Of a stretch of 64,000 bases of DNA, positions 17,434 to 24,849 are shown one piece after another (within the stretch, counting starts at the first letter, position 1; the number at the start of each line of letters is the position of its first letter). The DNA is from Candidatus Peregrinibacteria bacterium (GTDB lineage Bacteria > Patescibacteriota > Gracilibacteria > UBA1369), in assembly GCA_020851415.1 (NCBI GenBank), contig JADZCU010000045.1, positions 1 to 64,000 on the forward strand. The letters run 5' to 3'. Made by a program: the position numbers and the translations under genes. The notes below the pieces were generated by a model. That model did not search any database. It was given only the letters and a program-made list of their open reading frames with translations, and was not told where the DNA came from.

Positions 17434-18243
17434 TTACTCGAAATTTCCTTTGGCACATTCGGCAACCCCTCTTTGAAAGCTTGCCACTTCGCCAACTTCA
17501 ATTGGTAGTATTTCTACATGTGTTACGCCCAAAACTCTTACCAGTTCCCGCACCTCGGTTATTTTTTTATTGGGTACTTCCACTAATTTTATTGAACTTG
17601 GTGAAATTGTTGAACCGTTGCGTACTTCAAAATCGTTGAGGCCCAGGGGTAATTCTATTGGTGTAACAGCTTTTTCATCAACACCAATGATGATTGGATA
17701 ATTGCCGGCTACAGCTGCTTTGTTGGCGAACCATCGTGCTTTGTGGAAATCTTTATCACGCCAGTGTCTTGCTTCTTCCGGCGTGAATCTGGTTTTAAAA
17801 TTTTTGTGCAGTGTGTTGAGCCATCGCGCGTTTCTAATGTTTTGCCCACGACTCATACATTCATCAATGTAGTATTTCCACCATTCGGCGTGATTGCCAA
17901 AGGTGTATTCCAGGTGCGTTTGTTTTTGATCATTTTCACCAAACTTTTCGCCATAGAGGCGCGCATAAATGCGCTGGCGAGTGAGTGAGACGGTTTTGGT
18001 TATCGGTAAAATCAGTTTGGCGATATGATCGGCCTGTGGTTGTAAACCTTCAGTTAGAACGGCCGATAGTACGTCTTTGGTTTTACCGTTGGGTTTGGAT
18101 TTGTCTCGGTCGTCATAATCTTTGGCCAGGCGTCCGGTGCCGTGGAAAAGAGTTCCTTGATGGAGTTTTTGTGTTTTTTCTACATCTGGATGATGAAGAT
18201 ACTCTTCCGGTGGGGGAGTTACGTGAATGTTGAGATTTGTCAT
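17434..18243 (-). CDS. Uncharacterised protein, possible ADP-ribosyltransferase fold
   Basis: From the ATG at 18243 the protein has 269 residues; a TTG at 18294 could add 17. An LFHGTG segment near residue 31, an SLTRQRIYARLYG segment near 90, and a C-terminal part with VRNGSTISPSSIKLVEV recall the spacing of ART-fold proteins, where HGT contacts NAD and a late strand-loop carries the last catalytic residue. This is a weak, by-eye resemblance and not a firm assignment. There is no signal peptide or membrane helix. It lies downstream of mltG on the same strand across a 196-bp gap with structure potential. Confidence 0.5.
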   Translation of the reverse strand: MTNLNIHVTPPPEEYLHHPDVEKTQKLHQGTLFHGTGRLAKDYDDRDKSKPNGKTKDVLSAVLTEGLQPQADHIAKLILPITKTVSLTRQRIYARLYGEKFGENDQKQTHLEYTFGNHAEWWKYYIDECMSRGQNIRNARWLNTLHKNFKTRFTPEEARHWRDKDFHKARWFANKAAVAGNYPIIIGVDEKAVTPIELPLGLNDFEVRNGSTISPSSIKLVEVPNKKITEVRELVRVLGVTHVEILPIEVGEVASFQRGVAECAKGNFE

Positions 18244-18343
18244 TTCTGCAAGAAAAAAGGGGCCAATATTAAGAGAAGCCTTCTGATTGGTCAATCCTTA
18301 CAAAAATCGGTTGCAGAGACGTGGGTTTTGGTTGCGCTGGTGT

Positions 18344-18414
18344 GGTGATCCAAAATGTCCAGTTGGCCGTCGGGAGCTAACAGGTATTAGTTGGAACGTT
18401 TAGGCGGAGTCACC
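18344..18414. other. Structured intergenic segment, possible RNA element
   Basis: Between two minus-strand genes, GGTGATCC at 18344 pairs with GGAGTCACC ending at 18414 (eight pairs with one bulged G). Inside, TCCA at 18358 can pair with TGGA at 18392, and CTAA/TTAG enclose CAGGTA at 18377-18390. The fold is possible on either strand; from the neighbours the minus strand is more likely transcribed. It matches no riboswitch, SRP or 6S pattern that I recognise. Confidence 0.35.
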
Positions 18415-18439
18415 CAATAAAAATTTTCTCTTCTACCTC

Positions 18440-19498
18440 TTAATAGAGGTAGCGTGCTTTATTTAAATTATGTTCGTCGTTGGTTCTTGCGTATACTACT
18501 TCGCCGCTGCCAGGTTTGGTGAGATAGAAGTAGTATGGGCTTTCTTCAGGGTGCAGTGTTGCCAATATGGATTTGAGTCCGGGATTGCAGATTGGACCTG
18601 GTGGAAGTCCTTTATTGAGACGGGTGTTATAGGGAGTGTCCTCTTTGAGATCTTCCTGATCGATGGAGCGATCTTTTTTTAAGTAAAGCATGGTGGCATC
18701 CGCTCCCAAGAGCCAGCCTTCATCTATACGTTTCCAGAGTACGCCCGCTACGATTGGAATGTCTTTTTCGGTTTTGACCTCTTTCTCCACTATGGAGGCC
18801 ATAGTGATGATCTCTTGCCAGCCGCGTTCGGGTTGTTGCTGAAGTTCATCGCCGAGGCGTTTTTGGAAATTGTTTAACATTAATTGAATGAGATCTGCAC
18901 TTTGGAAGTTTTGGGAATCTAGATAGTAGGTGTCGGGGAAGAGGAAGCCTTCCAGCGGGTGGGTGAGATTTTGTTGTTTGTCCGCATCCAGGAAAGGGTA
19001 TTTGTCGTAGTCTTTGAAATCATCCACGGCCTTGATAAATTCTCCGGATTGGATTGCTTCCAGATCGGTAAGTTTTTGGTCAATATCCTGAATGGTGTAA
19101 CCTTCCGGTACGGTGAGAGCTAATTGTGATTTCTCCGAATCGGTCAGGTGTTCGGCAATTTCCGGGATGGTGAGGTTTGGGCTGAGCATGAAACGACCAG
19201 CGACAATTTTTCGATCCAGACCGTTTTCTTTCATGTATTTTTTGAGGGCATCTTCATCTATCACCAGATTTGCTTCTTTGAGTGATTTGGCAATTTCACT
19301 GAGGGTTTCTCCTTTTTTTACCACCAGATTTTGTGTTTTTGCGTTGTTTGGGTCAACTGCCTGGGTTAGGAGAGACTGATAGCGGCTGTTTTGAAACCAG
19401 AACCAGCCGAAACCCAGAACTGTCAATATGGCTATAACTGGCCATATTTTGGTTCTTTTTTGCTGGTTTCTTCGGCGGCGATAGGATGAATGTTCCAT
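18440..19498 (-). CDS. mltG: Endolytic murein transglycosylase MltG
   Basis: This 352-residue protein has a basic N-terminus, one transmembrane helix at about 19-38, and a LysM-like subdomain at about 58-105 (VKKGETLSEIAKSLKEANLV). The YceG/MltG catalytic domain follows, with ASIVEKEV near 235 carrying the catalytic Glu and DTPYNTRLNKGLPPGPICNP near 290. MltG cuts nascent glycan strands at the outer face of the membrane and is thought to end their elongation. It starts one base before the end of ybaB, so the two are co-transcribed. Confidence 0.95.
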   Translation of the reverse strand: MEHSSYRRRRNQQKRTKIWPVIAILTVLGFGWFWFQNSRYQSLLTQAVDPNNAKTQNLVVKKGETLSEIAKSLKEANLVIDEDALKKYMKENGLDRKIVAGRFMLSPNLTIPEIAEHLTDSEKSQLALTVPEGYTIQDIDQKLTDLEAIQSGEFIKAVDDFKDYDKYPFLDADKQQNLTHPLEGFLFPDTYYLDSQNFQSADLIQLMLNNFQKRLGDELQQQPERGWQEIITMASIVEKEVKTEKDIPIVAGVLWKRIDEGWLLGADATMLYLKKDRSIDQEDLKEDTPYNTRLNKGLPPGPICNPGLKSILATLHPEESPYYFYLTKPGSGEVVYARTNDEHNLNKARYLY

Positions 19499-19804
19499 TT
19501 ATTTTTTTTCTTCTGCTGGTAAGTTTGGCATGTTCATACCACTCATAAGCGGTTTCATTTTTTCTGCGGCAATCTGCTGGGCTTTTTTAATACCTTTGTT
19601 GGAAGCTTTTACGATGTTTTCCTGGAGTTTTTTAGGGTTTGATTCGGCTCCTTCTGCCCATGTAATAGAGATAACTTCCTGTTCGCCGTCTACAATTACT
19701 ATAACTCCATCAACTTCTGCCTCGATATGGGTATTTTTGAGTTCCTTTTTGAGCTCTTTGGCCATTTTCTGCAGCTGGTAGACATCTTTGATCTTATCGA
19801 ACAT
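19499..19804 (-). CDS. YbaB/EbfC family nucleoid-associated protein
   Basis: This 101-residue protein has the family layout: an N-terminal helix (QKMAKELKKELKNTHIEAE), the strand VEVDGVIVIVDGEQEVISI-like core, and a C-terminal helical segment ending in SGMNMPNLPAEEKK. YbaB/EbfC proteins form dimers that bind DNA. The stop codon abuts the mltG start, which is unusual company; in many bacteria ybaB neighbours dnaX and recR. Confidence 0.9.
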   Translation of the reverse strand: MFDKIKDVYQLQKMAKELKKELKNTHIEAEVDGVIVIVDGEQEVISITWAEGAESNPKKLQENIVKASNKGIKKAQQIAAEKMKPLMSGMNMPNLPAEEKK

Positions 19805-19970
19805 AGGTGTATTTTTATTAAATGGAATATTAGCCTTTTGATTGTAAAGAAGCCCTTTTCCGGCGTCAATACTGGCTTGCCATCTTTTGGCATGGTAACT
19901 ACCAACAAATAATATTGCGTCACATTTAGCTTTCAGGTAAACTGCCTGTGCATTTTATCAATTTTGGCTT

Positions 19971-20651
19971 ATGGCTACGGCTTCACTTACAGTACAGACT
20001 CGCGATGCGAAGACTAACACTTATAATCTTCGTAAAGTGAGCATTCTCCCAGGCGTATATTATGGCAAAGGCATTGAGCCTGTGTCTCTTCAGATGGACT
20101 ATCAGTCTTTCCGCAAAGTGTTCTTAAAGACAGGTACGAACTCTCTGATCGATTTGAATATTGATGGGAAGAAGAACGAGAAGGTTCTTGTTCATGATCT
20201 TCAATATGATCCTTTGAAAGGTACGGTTTCTCATGTTGATTTTATCCACGTGAACCTTAAAGAGGAGGTTACTACTCATATCCCGGTTGTTGTGGTTGGA
20301 GTTGCTCCAGCTGTTAAAGCTTTCGGTGGTATTTTGAATACTGTTAAGCATGAACTGAACGTTCGTTGTTTGCCGCTTGATCTTCCTCATACTATCGAGG
20401 TTGATGTGGCAAGTTTGGTAGATCTTTCAAGCTCAATTCACGTCAGTGATTTGACTCCACCAAAAGGTGTGGTGTTTGTGGACTCTCCAGACGATGTAGT
20501 TGTTACTGTTACTACTGCTTCAGACGAAGCTGATACGCTCCCAACTGCTCAGACTGCTGAAGAGGCTGCTGGTGAAGCTGGCGCTGCTCCTGCTGAAGGT
20601 GCTGCAGCTGCTCCTGCCGCAGAAGAAGCCAAGAAAGAAGAGAAAAAATAG
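19971..20651 (+). CDS. rplY: Ribosomal protein bL25, long CTC form
   Basis: This 226-residue protein is the long TL5/CTC form of bL25. The N-terminal 5S-rRNA-binding beta barrel covers about 1-95 (LRKVSILPGVYYGKG, VLVHDLQYDPLKGTVSHVDF). The C-terminal CTC domain (IPVVVVGVAPAVKAFGG, LPHTIEVDVASL) runs to about 185. An Ala/Glu-rich tail follows. It stands alone, divergent from ybaB, and is followed by a strong terminator. Confidence 0.95.
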   Translation: MATASLTVQTRDAKTNTYNLRKVSILPGVYYGKGIEPVSLQMDYQSFRKVFLKTGTNSLIDLNIDGKKNEKVLVHDLQYDPLKGTVSHVDFIHVNLKEEVTTHIPVVVVGVAPAVKAFGGILNTVKHELNVRCLPLDLPHTIEVDVASLVDLSSSIHVSDLTPPKGVVFVDSPDDVVVTVTTASDEADTLPTAQTAEEAAGEAGAAPAEGAAAAPAAEEAKKEEKK

Positions 20652-20680
20652 AGTGAATGTGAAAATTTGTTTTTGAATTT

Positions 20681-20711
20681 AAAAAGCCCCGCCGAAAGGT
20701 GGGGCTTTTTT
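20681..20711 (+). terminator. Rho-independent terminator of rplY
   Basis: AAAAAGCCCCGCC, the tetraloop GAAA and GGTGGGGCTTTTTT make a GC-rich stem of about 12 bp ending in a T-run, 29 bp after the rplY stop. The A-run on the other side lets it also work for the convergent toxin gene. Confidence 0.92.
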
Positions 20712-20733
20712 GGGATAAATTTATTTAGAAATA

Positions 20734-20994
20734 TTAGTAAACTTGATTGTGTGTTCCGACACTTAGCATTGTAACTATCATGTAGTTTCCTTCTAGTTCA
20801 AAAACTATTCTGAGGTCGAATCCTGCAGAGATGCTTCTTTTTCCTGTCAATTTACCTGTGAGAGCATGATTTTTTAATTGAGGATCGTGGGGATTTTTCT
20901 CAAATAATCTTAATGTATTATCAATTTTACTCTGGCTCGCTTTTTGAAGCTTCTGATATTGCTTCACAAAGCTTTTCTTCAAAACAATCAGCAT
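20734..20994 (-). CDS. RelE/YafQ-family toxin (mRNA interferase)
   Basis: This 86-residue protein has the small RelE/ParE fold, with a helix-rich start (FVKQYQKLQKASQSKI), the strand KLTGKRSISAGFDLRIVFE, and the YafQ-like end SVGTHNQVY. The conserved C-terminal H and Y and the internal R residues fit a ribosome-dependent mRNase. Its start overlaps the antitoxin stop by one base, the usual antitoxin-first order. Confidence 0.85.
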   Translation of the reverse strand: MLIVLKKSFVKQYQKLQKASQSKIDNTLRLFEKNPHDPQLKNHALTGKLTGKRSISAGFDLRIVFELEGNYMIVTMLSVGTHNQVY

Positions 20995-21278
20995 TATTTA
21001 GACTTCTTATGGAGTTCAGTAATAGCATCGTTTGCTGATTTGAATGGACCTATTTGATCTTTCTCAGTAGATGCTTTTAATACTTCTTCTTCGAACTCTT
21101 CGGTAAAACCGTTGTCAGTGCGGGTGCTTTTGAGTTCGAAAGGAATGGACTTAGAAGCAACCACCTTTTTAAGGAATAGGCGGATTGCAGTTGGTGTGTC
21201 TAAGCCAAGATCTTCGAAGATTAAATCAACATCTTCTTTCAGTTTTTGATCTACTCTAATTTGTATAGCCTTGGTCAT
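20994..21278 (-). CDS. RelB/DinJ-family antitoxin
   Basis: From the ATG at 21278 this encodes 94 residues. It begins with a ribbon-helix-helix segment (KAIQIRVDQKLKEDVDLIFE, LGLDTPTAIRLFLKKVV) typical of RelB/DinJ. The C-terminal half is charged, and it would wrap and neutralise the toxin. An upstream in-frame start at 21326 would add 16 residues without similarity. An AT-rich TTGCAA and TATACA pair near 21300-21335 could be an autoregulated promoter. Confidence 0.85.
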   Translation of the reverse strand: MTKAIQIRVDQKLKEDVDLIFEDLGLDTPTAIRLFLKKVVASKSIPFELKSTRTDNGFTEEFEEEVLKASTEKDQIGPFKSANDAITELHKKSK

Positions 21279-21380
21279 ATGCAAAGTGTTTAATAACTGA
21301 TGCAATTGTATACTAAATGTTTGCAATTTGCAACTTTTTTATATGGTTGTCGCTAGATTAAGCAATAAAGGCTATGTGAT

Positions 21381-21408
21381 TTGACAAATTGACAAATATA
21401 ATTATAAT
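21381..21408 (+). promoter_or_regulatory. Near-consensus promoter of the DGR target gene
   Basis: TTGACA at 21381-21386 and TATAAT at 21403-21408 are both perfect hexamers with a 16-bp spacer, 31 bp before the ATG. It is one of the best sigma-70-type promoters in the window, so the target gene is probably well expressed. Confidence 0.8.
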
Positions 21409-21439
21409 GTTAGCCAATCATCTTTAAAAATCATATTTT

Positions 21440-22384
21440 ATGGCTTCAACTGAATTAGAATCGACGGGGCAACCGTTAGATCTTTCTGGTACTTCTCGTG
21501 AGGAATTAGAAGCTCTGGTGAAAGGTCTTGTTGGAAAACGTATTGTGTCTGCAGAAGCAGTAAATAACGAACTTGGTCAAATACGGGCAATAACCAGTGA
21601 GCGTGTAAATGCTGCGTCAGCAGTAACAAGTGAAAGTGGGCACGTTGCAGGTTACAGATCCCCAGCCTCAAAAGGTCCAGAAATTATCATCAGTTCACCA
21701 GAAAAGAAACTTTTAGGGAAACTTGAAGAAGATTATGAAAAACAAGCTGAAGATCTTCGTGCAACAGGTCAGGCAAATGAAGGTATGTTTAGTAGACTCC
21801 AAATTATCAAAGCTTTGACCCCTGAAGTTCTTGCTAAAGCTTTACGAATCGAAAAACTTGGTAAAGGCGCAACCATAAAAGGTCTTTTAATTCCTGATAA
21901 TGATCGCCACGGAAAGGTAACAGCAATAAATGGCAACAAAGTGTCAGGTCAAAAATATGACACGGCTTTCTATGATGAAGATAACAAAGATTTATGGAAT
22001 GGTGGACAAGAATGGTCTGAACGTGGCCAATGGCAGTACAAACTTTTTCAAGGAGAGCAAGATGTAGCTGATGATTCAAATATCCGAGGTACCAATTTCA
22101 AAAGATCAAAAGCATGGGTAACTAAAATAGAAAAAGCTGGCCTGGGTGTCTTTACCGGTGCTGACCCATATTTAGCTGCAATGAGACAAGCACTTATCGA
22201 AGGGAAACCTCTTGATCCAAACACATTCGCGGTTCTCAATGCTCAGAACTTGACAAATTCCTCGAGTGTGGCGTGCGGTCGTTGGGACGACGTTCAGGTG
22301 TACTTGAACTTCGATGGTCCTGATGATTCCAGCGCTGACCTTCGTGTTCGTGCGTTGGTGGGGGTAGATGTGCCTAGGGTTTAG
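21440..22384 (+). CDS. DGR variable target protein (C-type-lectin-like C-terminus)
   Basis: This 314-residue protein ends in the variable repeat (residues about 274-306). Its C-terminal ~150 residues (from about DTAFYDEDNKDLWNGGQEW) look like a C-type-lectin or formylglycine-enzyme-like fold of the kind DGRs diversify. The invariant GRW and LRVRA elements flank variable positions. The N-terminal half is helical and polar, with no signal peptide or membrane helix, so export would need another route or the protein is cytoplasmic. Compared with the template, variable codons have become Ser, Cys, Arg, Asp, Val, Tyr, Phe, Gly and Ala. Its own promoter and terminator flank it. Confidence 0.9.
   Translation: MASTELESTGQPLDLSGTSREELEALVKGLVGKRIVSAEAVNNELGQIRAITSERVNAASAVTSESGHVAGYRSPASKGPEIIISSPEKKLLGKLEEDYEKQAEDLRATGQANEGMFSRLQIIKALTPEVLAKALRIEKLGKGATIKGLLIPDNDRHGKVTAINGNKVSGQKYDTAFYDEDNKDLWNGGQEWSERGQWQYKLFQGEQDVADDSNIRGTNFKRSKAWVTKIEKAGLGVFTGADPYLAAMRQALIEGKPLDPNTFAVLNAQNLTNSSSVACGRWDDVQVYLNFDGPDDSSADLRVRALVGVDVPRV
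22260..22355 (+). repeat. DGR variable repeat (VR)
   Basis: This 96-bp core matches the template repeat at 22730-22825 at a constant offset of 470 bp. It differs at 17 positions, and every one is an adenine in the template: ten A to G, five A to T, two A to C. The last 18 bp (22338-22355) are identical. Partial similarity continues to 22373 with mismatches also at non-A positions, as expected for the IMH region that sets homing direction. Confidence 0.95.
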
Positions 22385-22406
22385 CCTTTAATTCTTGATT
22401 TTTCTT

Positions 22407-22440
22407 AGCCTCCGCCGCAGCGGGGGCTTTTTTCTTTTTA
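22407..22440 (+). terminator. Terminator after the DGR target gene
   Basis: AGCCTCCGC and GCGGGGGCT pair around CGCA (one T-G pair), followed by a T-rich run. It lies 22 bp after the target stop and separates the target transcript from the template region. Confidence 0.85.
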
Positions 22441-22729
22441 CTTTTAATTCACAAAGTTTTACTCTTTCATCAAGTGGTGAATAGTCACCTGGGTTCGAAA
22501 ATTTTTGGTTGAGCCGCAGGCTACCACGCGTTGTCTCTCATCAAAAGGTTAATAAACTGGTTTTGCAGTTAGCAAGACTCCAGTAGGCCTTGAGAAAACA
22601 ATAAAGCAAAAAGCACATCTGCCCTCACGATTGAGCTCAGCTTATCCCGCTTGTCGGGATGAAAAAGCAAACCAATGCAAACATAGTGGTTGCGACTGCT
22701 GTTGTTTTACTGGAAGGGCTGAGTCATGA
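22441..22729 (+). other. Non-coding DGR leader between target terminator and template repeat
   Basis: These 289 bases have no supported gene. They contain a short hairpin (ATCCCG CTTGT CGGGAT) near 22647-22664. In known DGRs the template RNA starts upstream of TR and continues past it, so the template RNA promoter should lie here. I see no convincing -35/-10 pair. Confidence 0.45.
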
Positions 22730-22825
22730 CCTCGAATGTGGCGAACGGTAATTGGAACAACGATCAGGTGAACTTGAACAACGATAATCCTGATAATTCC
22801 AACGATAACCTTCGTGTTCGTGCGT
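22730..22825 (+). repeat. DGR template repeat (TR)
   Basis: This is the invariant template for mutagenic retrohoming into VR. In the VR-matched frame it is dominated by AAC and AAT (Asn) codons, the usual design because adenine mutagenesis of AAY reaches many residues without making stops. Similarity to the VR flank extends to 22843 with non-A mismatches (IMH*-like). A plus-strand frame through it (22726-22908) is not a gene. Confidence 0.95.
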
Positions 22826-22835
22826 CGGTAAGGGC

Positions 22836-23183
22836 TTATGTGCTTTGCGTTGCCTTTAACCAGCCGCCCAGCATTCTACCTATCTCTGCGAGCTTGGCTT
22901 GCAGTTGAAATAACTTGGTTTCGTTCACAAGTTTTAATTCAAGTAACAAACGGAGTTTTAATGTGCTGATTTCGAGCTTTGCTATGGCTTTTAATAAATA
23001 TCCTGCCTTGAGCGGTTTAGGTGCAGATTTTGCCATTACCAGAATTTCCATGCAATCAAGAACAGAGTTTTCTAAACCTAATCCCAGGCTGTTGCGCCAA
23101 CGCTTCTCGAGTTTGTTGTTCAGGTCTATAATTGCTTTATAAGCTTCATAAGTTTTGTTGATTATGGGGAGTGTTGAGTCCAT
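22836..23183 (-). CDS. DGR accessory variability protein, bAvd family
   Basis: From the ATG at 23183 this encodes 115 residues with the bAvd four-helix-bundle pattern. It starts STLPIINKTYEAYK, continues with LGLENSVLDCMEILVMAK, and ends in the hallmark AEIGRMLGGWLKA. Avd proteins form a basic barrel-shaped pentamer that binds the reverse transcriptase and the template RNA. The gene is on the strand opposite to TR and RT. Its 5' end overlaps the RT start by 20 bp, and its 3' end lies 11 bp from the TR core. It is therefore antisense to the whole region just downstream of TR, where the spacer RNA is found in studied DGRs. A longer frame to 23237 has no family support. Confidence 0.88.
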   Translation of the reverse strand: MDSTLPIINKTYEAYKAIIDLNNKLEKRWRNSLGLGLENSVLDCMEILVMAKSAPKPLKAGYLLKAIAKLEISTLKLRLLLELKLVNETKLFQLQAKLAEIGRMLGGWLKATQST

Positions 23184-24181
23184 AGATTTGAGTTTAGAGA
23201 ATATTTGGAGGAGCTGGTTTGAGTTCAAGAAAGGCAAGCGTTTTACTTTTGAGCTGCATACTTTTCAGTATTACCTCGAAAAAAATCTTTACAAACTTTT
23301 TCTGGATTTGAATAACGGCTGTTATCGGCATGGGAGCTACAAAAAATTCATCGTTTGCGACAACAAACGACGTGAAATTTCGGTTGCTTCGGTGCGTGAC
23401 AGGGTGGTGCACCGATTGATGTATGATTATTTGGAAAAAATTTACGACAAAACTTTTATTTATGATGCCTGGTCTTGCCGAAAAGAGAAGGGATTGCTTG
23501 GTGCTATTGAACGAACGCAGGAATTTTTGAAACCATTGAGGAAATACCCCCCCCTATAACCTTAAAAATGGCTATGGCAAGCCGTTTGCCTGGGTTTGGA
23601 AGTGCGATGTGAAAAAGTTTTTTGATAGTGTCGATCAGGAGACTTTGTTGAAAAATTTTTCGTTGCGCATCAAAGATAGTACAACTTTGAATCTGTTAAA
23701 AGAAGTAGTCGGCAGTTTTACAACGGTTGCAGGAAGAAAAGTGGGTATACCAATTGGCAATCTCACGAGCCAGATTTTTGCGAATATTTATCTGAACGAG
23801 TTGGATCGATTTGTGAAACATACATTAAAAGTAAAGGCTTATTTGCGGTATGGTGATGATTTTATTTTATTGGAAAATGATTTGGGAAAACTGAAACTTT
23901 TTCGAGCTCAAACTGTCGATTTTTTGAGAAATGAACTCAAATTACAGGTGAATCCTAAAAGTGATAGAATCATCAAACCTGCGCATGGGCTTAAATTTTT
24001 AGGGATAAAATTTTGGCCTTCAGGAAGAAACTTAACAAAACGAAATCTTAGGCGAATTCAATCAAGGCTTAACACCAAAAATATCTCAAGTTATAGCGGA
24101 TTGATGAAAAAGCATGGAAATAGTAAACAGGTGAAGCGATTTAACTGGTTGGTTTATGAAAAGCTATTTACCGACGAGTAA
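23164..24181 (+). CDS. DGR reverse transcriptase, split by a one-base frameshift
   Basis: Two frames together encode a complete DGR-type reverse transcriptase of about 338 residues. The first (23164-23559) carries the N-terminal part (IWRSWFEFKKGKR, SVRDRVVHRLMYDYLE). The second (open from before 23609 to 24181) carries KCDVKKFFDSVDQ with the first catalytic Asp, the DGR-specific IGNLTSQ in place of QGxxxSP, and the YGDD box at about 23849. They join in a run of eight C's at 23547-23554. Removing one C gives the smooth reading RKYPPYNLKNGYG. The break is a sequencing error, a phase-variable tract, a translational frameshift or a recent mutation. VR is heavily diversified, so the system has worked. 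Confidence 0.9.
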
Positions 24182-24262
24182 AAATGAGTATCGAAAATTA
24201 GCTTAGTAGTTTTTTTGTTTTTACTGATTTGCGTGGAGTCGTTTGAATATGATTAGTAATTC

Positions 24263-24730
24263 TTACCCATTGAGGATGTTTTCTAGGAGTTTGCGCATGC
24301 GGGTTTGTTTTGGGTCTTCGGGGGTGTTGACGGTGCCAGTGGTTGGAGTTACTTCGAGGGAGGTTTCTTTTGAGGGAACTTTGGATGAAGATGGTGAATC
24401 TTTTATCTTTGTGGAAGAGTTGTCCTTTTCAGCTTGGTTTTGTTTGGAGGTTGAGTCGATATCTTTGGCTGAGATGACGTAGCCTTTTATTTTTGGGGCG
24501 GGGGATTCTTGAGGTTGGTCGGTGGATTCGAGTTTTAGGTTGAGGGTTTTTCCGAGAGTGAGAGGTTTTGCTAGTTGGTTGAGTGGCCAGTGGATGAGGT
24601 CGCCGTTGGGGGTTTCGAGTACTAATGCTTCACCATCGATGGCTTTTACTACAACTTCCAGGGAGTTCTCGGAGTTTTTGTTTTGGTCGGGCATAAAGGA
24701 AAATGAGAAATGGAGCGGTTGTTCCGCCAT
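24263..24730 (-). CDS. Uncharacterised 155-aa protein
   Basis: No family recognised. The first ~75 residues look like a small beta-barrel domain (LEVVVKAIDGEALVLETPNG, LTLGKTLNLKLES) of the kind that could bind nucleic acid or a peptide. A Ser/Lys/Thr-rich low-complexity linker follows, ending in a short helix (TRMRKLLENILNG) that may be a docking peptide. No signal peptide. It lies downstream of hppA on the same strand but beyond a terminator. Confidence 0.6.
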   Translation of the reverse strand: MAEQPLHFSFSFMPDQNKNSENSLEVVVKAIDGEALVLETPNGDLIHWPLNQLAKPLTLGKTLNLKLESTDQPQESPAPKIKGYVISAKDIDSTSKQNQAEKDNSSTKIKDSPSSSKVPSKETSLEVTPTTGTVNTPEDPKQTRMRKLLENILNG

Positions 24731-24764
24731 TTGAAAGCGGTTCGTTATTATTGCATAAGCTTTT

Positions 24765-24802
24765 CACAAAAAAAAGCAGTCCCACTTGAGAGGACTGCTT
24801 TT
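24765..24802 (-). terminator. Terminator of hppA
   Basis: Read on the minus strand, AAAAGCAGTCC and GGGACTGCTTTTTTTT pair in an 11-bp stem with a loop of about eight bases and a T-run, 48 bp after the hppA stop. Confidence 0.88.
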
Positions 24803-24849
24803 GTGTTGCGAATGTTGGAGAGCTCTTGTGGAGCTACTGTTTGATAGAA

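Noticed and set aside
22485-22500. GGGTTCGAAA segment as a tRNA T-loop
   Set aside because: No acceptor stem, anticodon arm or D-arm can be formed around it.
22726-22908. Plus-strand open frame through the template repeat
   Set aside because: It is a by-product of the VR-like sequence; Asn-codon richness is explained by template function.
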